Assembly: GCA_964606855.1 (NCBI GenBank)
Contig: CAZSHM010000025.1
Coordinates: 1-26,964 of the forward strand
Direction: 5' to 3'
DNA length: 26,964 nucleotides
DNA from: UBA7185 sp964606855
Lineage (GTDB): Bacteria > Bacillota > Peptococcia > Peptococcales > Peptococcaceae
Below the pieces are notes generated by a model that was given only the letters and a program-made list of their open reading frames with translations, did not search any database and was not told where the DNA came from. Shown here piece after piece: positions 21,666-26,964 of the stretch (position 1 is the first letter of the stretch; every line of letters begins with the position of its first letter). A program made the translations under genes and the position numbers.

Positions 21666-22613
21666 ATGATTGAGTTTGAGAAACCAAATATTGAGTGTGT
21701 AGCCATGAGCGACGACCAGACTTACGGCAAATTTGTTGTGGAGCCACTTGAGAAAGGTTATGGTACAACTCTGGGGAATTCCCTGAGACGCATGCTGTTG
21801 TCTTCCCTGCCCGGTGCCGCTGTGACGTCCATCAAAATCGACGGGGTGCTGCATGAGTTTTCTACCGTGCCCGGCGTGGAGGAGGATGTGGCGGATATCA
21901 TTCTGAACATCAAAGGGCTTGCCCTGCGCTCGGACAGCGACGAACCGCTGACGATGGTGATCGATGCCTACGGACCGTGCGAGGTGCTCGCCTCGGATAT
22001 CCAGGCGCCGGAGCCGATCGAGATCCTGAACGGGGATCTGCACATCGCGCAGATGGATGTGAACAGCCATCTCTACATCGAGATGGTCGTGGAACGCGGC
22101 CGCGGCTACGTGCCTGCCGTGCGCAACAAGAAAGAGGATCAGCCCATCGGAACCATCCCCATCGACTCGATCTATACGCCGATCCAGAAGGTGAACTTCT
22201 ATCTCGAGGATACGCGTGTCGGGCAGAGGACCGACTATGACAAGCTGACGATCGAGCTGTGGAGCAACGGCAGCATCAAGCCGGACGACGCCGTCAGCCT
22301 GGCGGCGCGAATTCTCAGCGATCATCTGAAACTGTTTGTGGATCTGACCGACAACATGGATCACGTTCCGATCATGGTGGAGAAGGAGGAGGAGGAGAAG
22401 AACAAGATCCTCGATATGACCATCGAGGAACTGGATCTCTCCGTGCGCTCCTACAACTGCCTGAAGCGGGCGGGTATCAATACGGTCTCCGAACTGACGC
22501 AAAAGACAGAGGACGATATGATGAAGGTGCGCAACCTGGGGAAGAAGTCCCTGGAGGAAGTCCAGCAAAAGATGGAGGCATTGGGGCTGAGCTTGCGATC
22601 CACGGAGGAATAA
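21666..22613 (+). CDS. rpoA: DNA-directed RNA polymerase subunit alpha
   Basis: Dimerising assembly platform of RNA polymerase. It has 315 residues from ATG 21666, behind AGGAGG. The N-terminal domain (to about residue 230) has GYGTTLGNSLRRMLLSSLPGAAVT. A short acidic linker, EKEEEEKNKI, precedes the C-terminal domain, about 246-315. That domain carries SYNCLKRAGINTVSELTQKTEDDMMKVRNLGKKSLEEV, the helix-hairpin that binds UP elements. It is complete and of normal length. Confidence 0.98.
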   Translation: MIEFEKPNIECVAMSDDQTYGKFVVEPLEKGYGTTLGNSLRRMLLSSLPGAAVTSIKIDGVLHEFSTVPGVEEDVADIILNIKGLALRSDSDEPLTMVIDAYGPCEVLASDIQAPEPIEILNGDLHIAQMDVNSHLYIEMVVERGRGYVPAVRNKKEDQPIGTIPIDSIYTPIQKVNFYLEDTRVGQRTDYDKLTIELWSNGSIKPDDAVSLAARILSDHLKLFVDLTDNMDHVPIMVEKEEEEKNKILDMTIEELDLSVRSYNCLKRAGINTVSELTQKTEDDMMKVRNLGKKSLEEVQQKMEALGLSLRSTEE

Positions 22614-22643
22614 AAGAATGAAACGGAGCGCGCGGACTGTCTG

Positions 22644-22669
22644 CGACCCTGCGGCGCATGCCGCAGTCG
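22644..22669 (+). promoter_or_regulatory. Strong hairpin between rpoA and rplQ
   Basis: CTGCGGC (22649-22655) pairs perfectly with GCCGCAG (22660-22666) around GCAT. CGAC (22644-22647) can extend it with GTCG (22666-22669). No T-run follows. It sits in a 102-base spacer, 32 bases before the AAAGGAGG of rplQ. Confidence 0.55.
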
Positions 22670-22715
22670 GAAAGACGGCTCGCGAAGGCGACTTTGTGAT
22701 AAAGGAGGAAGAATC

Positions 22716-23054
22716 GTGCCTTATAGAAACTTGGGAAGGAACAGTGCGCAGCGCCGCGCGATGCTGCGGAATCTGACGACTTCTGTTCTGAAGTACGGCC
22801 AGATCCGGACGACCGAGGCCAGGGCCAAAGAGGTCAGACGGACCGTGGACAAAATGATCAGCTTGGGCAAAACGGGCAATCTGCACGCGTACCGCCAGGC
22901 GCTGGCCTATCTGATGGAGGAGGACGTCGCGAAAAAACTGTTCGATGAGATTGCGCCGAAATACGAAGACCGTCAGGGCGGGTATACCCGCGTGGTGAAG
23001 GCCGGCTATCGCCGCGGCGACGGCACGCCGATGGCGATCGTAGAACTGGTATAA
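22716..23054 (+). CDS. rplQ: 50S ribosomal protein L17
   Basis: Protein at the tunnel exit area. It has 112 residues from GTG 22716, seven bases after AAAGGAGG. The N-terminal MPYRNLGRNSAQRRAMLRNL, the TTEARAKEVRRTVDKMI helix and KAGYRRGDGTPMAIVELV are conserved. It is the last gene of the ribosomal cluster and is followed by a terminator-like hairpin. Confidence 0.98.
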   Translation: MPYRNLGRNSAQRRAMLRNLTTSVLKYGQIRTTEARAKEVRRTVDKMISLGKTGNLHAYRQALAYLMEEDVAKKLFDEIAPKYEDRQGGYTRVVKAGYRRGDGTPMAIVELV

Positions 23055-23066
23055 GGAGAGGAACGT

Positions 23067-23097
23067 GGGGGTCAGGAATTTTGCGTTCCTGACTTCC
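23067..23097 (+). terminator. Terminator-like hairpin after rplQ
   Basis: GTCAGGAA (23071-23078) pairs perfectly with TTCCTGAC (23086-23093) around seven bases. Two G-T and two G-C pairs (23067-23070 with 23094-23097) extend it to 12. Only a broken T-stretch (GTTGTTT) follows, so it may attenuate rather than stop transcription into the ECF transporter genes. Confidence 0.5.
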
Positions 23098-23116
23098 GTT
23101 GTTTCCGCGTAAAGCG

Positions 23117-23950
23117 ATGATTCGAATCAAACATTTGACACATATCTATCAAAGTGAATCGACCGAGCAGGAGACCAAGGCGCTGGATGACGTTTCGCTG
23201 GAGATCGGAGAAGGGGAATATCTTGCTGTGTTAGGGCATAACGGATGCGGTAAATCTACGCTGGCCAAGCATCTGAATGCTCTTTTGTTGCCAACTGCGG
23301 GGACAGTTGAAGTGGACGCTGTCGATACAGCAAGCGAAGAGGACCTCTGGACGATCCGGCAACGCGTCGGCATGGTGCTGCAAAATCCGGACAATCAGCT
23401 GGTCGCGACGACGGTGGAGGAGGATGTCGCCTTCGGGCCGGAGAACCTGGGCCTAGAGCCGCCGGTGATCCGCGCGCGCGTGGACGAGGCGCTACGGCTG
23501 GTGGGCATGGAGGACTTCCACGACAAGGGACCGCATCAGTTGTCCGGCGGGCAGAAACAGCGCGTCGCGATTGCCGGGATCATTGCCATGCGGCCGAAGT
23601 ATATCGTCTTCGACGAGTCGACGGCGATGCTGGATCCGCTGGGGCGCAGGGAGGTGCTGCGAACCATGGAACGGCTGAACCGCGAGGAGGGGATCTCCAT
23701 CATCAACATCACCCATTTCATGGAGGAGGCTGTGCTGGCAGACCGGGTTGTGGTGATGGAAAACGGGCGCATTGCCCTGACGGGCACGCCGCGGGAAGTC
23801 TTCACGCAGGTGGATTTGCTGAAACAGATGCAGCTGGATGTTCCGCCGGTGGCGGAATTGGCTGCCAAGCTACATAAGGCGGACGCGCGCATCCGTGCGG
23901 ATATCATGACAGTGGAAGAAATGGTGGCGGAGTTATGTCCCTGGAACTGA
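23117..23950 (+). CDS. ecfA1: ECF transporter ATPase EcfA1
   Basis: One of two ATPases energising vitamin or metal uptake through EcfT and exchangeable S components. It has 277 residues from ATG 23117. P-loop GHNGCGKST is at residues 40-48, Q-loop glutamine at 89, signature LSGGQ at 142-146 and Walker B Asp-Glu at 166-167, followed by STAMLDP. No Shine-Dalgarno precedes ATG 23117 or the only nearby alternative, TTG 23099. A GGAGAGG (23055-23061) lies on the far side of the hairpin. It overlaps ecfA2 by 16 bases. Confidence 0.95.
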   Translation: MIRIKHLTHIYQSESTEQETKALDDVSLEIGEGEYLAVLGHNGCGKSTLAKHLNALLLPTAGTVEVDAVDTASEEDLWTIRQRVGMVLQNPDNQLVATTVEEDVAFGPENLGLEPPVIRARVDEALRLVGMEDFHDKGPHQLSGGQKQRVAIAGIIAMRPKYIVFDESTAMLDPLGRREVLRTMERLNREEGISIINITHFMEEAVLADRVVVMENGRIALTGTPREVFTQVDLLKQMQLDVPPVAELAAKLHKADARIRADIMTVEEMVAELCPWN

Positions 23951-24810
23951 AGCATGTTTCCTATACGTATCAGGAGGGCCTGCCCGCCGTCAGTCAGGCG
24001 CTGCAGGATGTCAGTCTGCGCATTGATGAGGGTGAATTTCTCGGAATTGTCGGACACACCGGTTCCGGAAAATCCACCCTTATTCAGCATCTGAACGGGC
24101 TGCTGAAACCCACGGAGGGTGAAGTGTTGGTGGACGGCGTGAACCTTCAGGACAAGAGTGCCAAGAGCAGGCGCAAGGAACTGCGCATGAAAGTCGGCGT
24201 CGTGTTCCAGTATCCGGAATATCAGCTGTTTGAGGAGACGGTGGAGCAGGATATCGGCTTTGGCCCGCGCAATATGGGGCTTTCGGACGCGGAAATCAAG
24301 CGGCGTGTGCAGGAGGCGATGGCGCTTTTGCGGCTGGACTATAAAGCGCTGCGCCGAAAGTCGCCCTTTGATCTGAGCGGCGGGCAGAAGCGCAAGGTGG
24401 CCATCGCCGGTGTCCTGGCTATGCAGCCCAAGTACCTGGTGCTGGATGAGCCGACCGCGGGACTCGATCCGCGTGGCAGGGAGGAATTTCTGGAACAGAT
24501 CGCGGCGCTGCACCGCCAGGGGATGACCATTGTCCTGGTCTCGCACAGCATGGATGATATCGCGCGCTATGCGCAGCGGATGATTGTGATGGATCACGGG
24601 AAAATCTGCCTTTCGGGGGCGCCGCGGGAGATCTTCGCCCGCCCCGACGAGCTGGAGGCGCTGGGGCTCGGCGTTCCGACGCTGACACGGGTTCTGCTGC
24701 GCCTGCGGGAACGGGGGCTCGCGGTGCGCACGGATCTGTTCGCGGTGGAGGAAGTCAAGGAGGAGATTCTGCGCGCCCTGGCCGCAAGAGGAGGAGAAGC
24801 GGGATGCTGA
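23935..24810 (+). CDS. ecfA2: ECF transporter ATPase EcfA2
   Basis: Second ATPase of the energy-coupling module. It has 291 residues from ATG 23935, within the end of ecfA1. P-loop GHTGSGKST is at residues 40-48, FQYPEYQLFEETV at the Q-loop, LSGGQ at 147-151 and LVLDEPTAGLDP with the catalytic Glu at 172. The C-terminal extension after residue 240 is typical of this subfamily. It overlaps ecfT by seven bases. Confidence 0.96.
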   Translation: MSLELKHVSYTYQEGLPAVSQALQDVSLRIDEGEFLGIVGHTGSGKSTLIQHLNGLLKPTEGEVLVDGVNLQDKSAKSRRKELRMKVGVVFQYPEYQLFEETVEQDIGFGPRNMGLSDAEIKRRVQEAMALLRLDYKALRRKSPFDLSGGQKRKVAIAGVLAMQPKYLVLDEPTAGLDPRGREEFLEQIAALHRQGMTIVLVSHSMDDIARYAQRMIVMDHGKICLSGAPREIFARPDELEALGLGVPTLTRVLLRLRERGLAVRTDLFAVEEVKEEILRALAARGGEAGC

Positions 24811-25604
24811 AAGATATCACGATCGGGCAATACTATCCCGGCGACTCGTTTCTGCACCGTTTGGACCCGCGCACGAAACTGATCGGCGTGCTGCTCTATA
24901 TGGTGGCGCTCTTCGTTGTCAACAACTTCTGGGGCCTTGGGGCGATGCTGCTCCTGAGTCTTGTGGTGGTGGGGATCAGCCGGGTGCCGCTGCGCTATTT
25001 CTTTCGGGGCCTCAAGGCGATTGTGCTGATCGTGCTGCTCACGGTCGGGCTGCAGATGTTTATGACGCCCGGCGAAGTGCTGTGGGAGTGGGGCTTTTTG
25101 TCGGTGACGCGCGAGGGAATCCGGCAGGCCGTCTTTATGGCGACCCGCTTGCTGCTCCTGGTCAGCGTGACCTCGATCCTGACCCTGACCACGACGCCGA
25201 TCTCGCTCACAGACGGCATTGAGAATCTGCTGAAGCCGTTTCAGCGCATAGGGCTGCCCGCCCATGAGCTGGCGATGATGATGACCATCGCGCTGCGTTT
25301 CATCCCCACGCTGGCGGAGGAGACGGATAAGATTATGAAGGCGCAGGCGGCGCGCGGCGCGGATTTCGAGAGCGGCAATCTGCTGGAACGGGCGAAAGCG
25401 ATGATCCCGCTTCTGGTGCCGCTGTTCATGAATTCCTTCAAGCGCGCGGATGAGCTGGCCATCGCCATGGAGGCGCGCTGCTATCACGGCGGCGAGGGGC
25501 GCACGCGGCTGAAGGCGCTGCGCTATGGGCGGCGGGACGCGCTGGCCGCTGTGTTCTGCTTTTGTATGATCGCGGGTGCGTTCCTGAGCCGCGGGATCGG
25601 ATGA
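24804..25604 (+). CDS. ecfT: ECF transporter transmembrane protein EcfT
   Basis: Membrane scaffold joining the ATPases to substrate-binding S components. It has 266 residues from ATG 24804, behind GAGGAG. It opens with the family signature GQYYPGDSFLHRLDPRTKL and has several hydrophobic segments from residue 27 on. The two coupling-helix motifs are ARG at 183-185 and ARC at 224-226. The latter, in AMEARCYHGGEGRTRL, is a known Bacillota variant. No S-component gene is in the window, so a shared (group II) module is likely. Confidence 0.95.
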   Translation: MLKDITIGQYYPGDSFLHRLDPRTKLIGVLLYMVALFVVNNFWGLGAMLLLSLVVVGISRVPLRYFFRGLKAIVLIVLLTVGLQMFMTPGEVLWEWGFLSVTREGIRQAVFMATRLLLLVSVTSILTLTTTPISLTDGIENLLKPFQRIGLPAHELAMMMTIALRFIPTLAEETDKIMKAQAARGADFESGNLLERAKAMIPLLVPLFMNSFKRADELAIAMEARCYHGGEGRTRLKALRYGRRDALAAVFCFCMIAGAFLSRGIG

Positions 25605-25684
25605 TCCGCGCGGCCGCATCCCGCAAGGCGCGAAGGAAAGATCGTTAGCTGTAGAGCGTTCGGGATAGATAGGACGGGGATAGC

Positions 25685-26431
25685 ATGCGCAACATCAAAG
25701 CTGTGGTGCAGTACGACGGCAGCCGTTACTTCGGCTTCCAGGCCCAGACACATCCGGAAAATATGCCCACGGTGCAGGAGGAACTGGAACTGGCCATCGG
25801 CGGGCTGCTCAGGGAGCCGACACGGATCTACAGTGCCGGACGCACCGATCGCGGCGTGCATGCCCTGGGGCAGGTGATCAACTTTCACACGGCATCTTTG
25901 ATCCCCTTGGAGCGGATGGCCTACGCGATTAACCAGCATCTGCCGAAGGATGTCCGCATTGTCTCGGCATCGGTTGTGCCGGAGGACTTTCATGCCCGCA
26001 AGTGCGCGCTTGGCAAACGGTACCAGTATCGCGTCTGGAACAACGAGGCGGGCTCTGTTTTCGGCAATTCGTACTACTACCACTATCCCGGAGAGTTGAA
26101 CGACGCGCAGATGCAGGAGGCATGCCGGCTGCTGGAAGGGACGCACAACTACCGCGGATTTTCCGCCGCGGGCAGCACCGTCAAAAATTTCGTGCGCACA
26201 ATCTATTACCTGCGCTTGCGCCGTGAAGGGGAGTGGCTCACTTTCGACGTGTACGGCAACGGTTTCCTCTATAACATGGTGCGGATCTTGGTGGGCACCG
26301 TACTGGACATCGGCTTGGGCCGGAAATCGACGGCGGACATTCCGCGTGTGTTTGCCACACAGAACCGCCATCTTGCGGGGCGCACCGCGCCCGCGGGCGG
26401 ATTGTATCTGAAGAATGTATTTTATCCGTGA
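25685..26431 (+). CDS. truA: tRNA pseudouridine synthase A (positions 38-40)
   Basis: Isomerises uridines 38-40 in tRNA anticodon stems. It has 248 residues from ATG 25685. The ribosome-binding site is weak (AGGACGGGGA) after an 80-base spacer. VQYDGSRYFGFQ opens the protein. The catalytic aspartate is D55 in AGRTDRGVHALGQV. FHARKCALGKRYQYRVWN and FLYNMVRILVGTVLDIG are conserved. It follows ecfT as in many Bacillota, but the usual downstream rplM and rpsI are missing. Confidence 0.97.
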   Translation: MRNIKAVVQYDGSRYFGFQAQTHPENMPTVQEELELAIGGLLREPTRIYSAGRTDRGVHALGQVINFHTASLIPLERMAYAINQHLPKDVRIVSASVVPEDFHARKCALGKRYQYRVWNNEAGSVFGNSYYYHYPGELNDAQMQEACRLLEGTHNYRGFSAAGSTVKNFVRTIYYLRLRREGEWLTFDVYGNGFLYNMVRILVGTVLDIGLGRKSTADIPRVFATQNRHLAGRTAPAGGLYLKNVFYP

Positions 26432-26610
26432 AGGATCAGGTTTATTTCCAATGCGCAACTGGTTTTGCAGGTTTCCGTGAACATTTGAAGGGGGGTTGTC
26501 ACGAAACGTACACGCGTACACATGCGGGCAGGGATCTTTTCCTCTCGGCGTTTGTTGCCGTATGGATCGGTTTTATGTGCTATGTCTCCGTAGTTTCGTA
26601 TCGGGACACT

Positions 26611-26763
26611 TTTTTTGCTGCCGGTTTTCCGGTGTCCGTCCGGATGGGGGGGGCAGATAATCGCCTGATGTCCGGGGAAATGCTTCCGGCAGAACTCCAC
26701 GCCCAGTTCCTGCGCCAATCCCGGATACGGCTCGTGATACGCATTCAGGTTTCTGGCGGTCCT
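26611..26763 (-). pseudogene. Decayed relaxase/mobilisation nuclease fragment
   Basis: On the minus strand the frame reads RNLNAYHEPYPG, then LAQELGVEFCRKHFPGH, then QAIIC, P-P-H-P-D-G-H. This resembles the relaxase family segment in which a LGxxFxxxHFPGHQAxxCTHxDGHN block leads to a metal-binding HxHxH motif. Here the frame opens after an in-frame TAG, and the region carries a G8 run where CTH should be. It loses the HxHxH part, continuing as unrelated GSKKSVPIRN. It is therefore a fragment, not a gene. The family assignment is from memory of conserved motifs and is moderate. Confidence 0.5.
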
Positions 26764-26859
26764 CCACTAGTCTGGAGACGGTGCTTTCCGACACGGGGAT
26801 GGCGTTCCCGCAGGCAAGGAATGCATGGTGGATGGAATGCCCGCTTTTGCGGAATGGAT

Positions 26860-26898
26860 TGAATAAAGGAGTCCATGTGATATGGGCTCCTTTATTCA
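26860..26898. terminator. Strong bidirectional terminator hairpin
   Basis: Bases 26860-26876 pair with 26882-26898: 17 base pairs with one G-T, around a five-base loop. The GC-rich core GGAGTCCAT/ATGGGCTCC is followed by TTTATT on the plus strand. By symmetry it is also followed by TTTATT on the minus strand. It should stop both the rightward truA operon transcript and leftward transcription towards truA. Confidence 0.75.
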
Positions 26899-26964
26899 TA
26901 TAAGCAAACACTTATAGATAATCGCTGAAATGCAAATTGTTCTTTTCCTTATTGATTTGTACAA

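Larger units (their letters stand above)
26432..26964. other. Intergenic/relic region after truA
   Basis: No intact gene is supportable. Composition changes from mixed to AT-rich at the right end. It contains a minus-strand relaxase-like fragment (26611-26763), a run of eight G (26646-26653), a tandem CGTACA repeat near 26507-26520, and a strong hairpin at 26860-26898. A plus-strand open frame starting inside the truA end has no ribosome-binding site and no recognisable sequence. Confidence 0.6.

Noticed and set aside
23137..23165. TTGACA inside ecfA1 as a promoter
   Set aside because: The -35 is perfect but no acceptable -10 lies 16-18 bases downstream.
26428..26862. Plus-strand frame of 144 residues after truA with a hydrophobic stretch
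   Set aside because: It starts at the truA stop without a ribosome-binding site and lies antisense to the relaxase-like relic; no recognisable family.
1..26964. CRISPR arrays, tRNA or rRNA genes, complete insertion sequences
   Set aside because: I saw no regularly spaced repeats, no tRNA-like cloverleaf and no transposase gene with terminal repeats; a dedicated scan was not possible.

Overview
The window is about 27 kb of GC-rich bacterial chromosome in which every convincing gene reads on the plus strand. Gene content and order point to a member of the Bacillota. The evidence is an S10-spc-alpha ribosomal cluster running rpsJ to rplQ, a zinc-ribbon (type Z) S14, the four-cysteine forms of L24, L36 and S4, a zinc-lid adenylate kinase, and the rplQ-ecfA1-ecfA2-ecfT-truA order. 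The high GC content and the mutS-mutL-RsmJ-like methyltransferase-miaA linkage make a Negativicutes lineage plausible. That is inference; no rRNA gene is present to settle it.

Layout. (1) 1-533: no gene. It holds an A-rich stretch, a cluster of GC palindromes, a possible leftward promoter inside an operator-like inverted repeat, and a good rightward promoter at 424-453. (2) 534-8037: an unrecognised protein with a long charged tail, then mutS, mutL, an RsmJ-like methyltransferase and miaA. The last four are joined by short overlaps, so mismatch repair is transcriptionally tied to a putative rRNA methyltransferase and tRNA A37 prenylation. (3) 8038-8322: an AT-rich island, a strong extended -10 promoter and a structured leader. 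(4) 8323-23054: thirty genes covering S10, spc and alpha operon functions: ribosomal proteins, SecY, adenylate kinase, IF-1 and RNA polymerase alpha. map is absent between adk and infA. (5) 23117-25604: the energy-coupling module of an ECF vitamin/metal transporter. (6) 25685-26431: truA. (7) 26432-26964: no intact gene. The rplM-rpsI pair that often follows truA in Bacillota is absent. Instead there is a minus-strand fragment that looks like a decayed mobilisation relaxase, and a very strong bidirectional terminator hairpin.

Most of the window is conserved housekeeping DNA, and I do not see a clear new multi-gene system. The items most worth a second look are the following. Nearly every longer spacer of the ribosomal cluster contains a GC-rich hairpin. 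MutS and MutL both carry clamp-binding-like motifs, with an apparently extra one in the MutL linker. The charged-tail protein leads the mismatch-repair operon. ecfA1 lacks a Shine-Dalgarno sequence and sits just behind a hairpin. The relaxase relic lies at the truA boundary.
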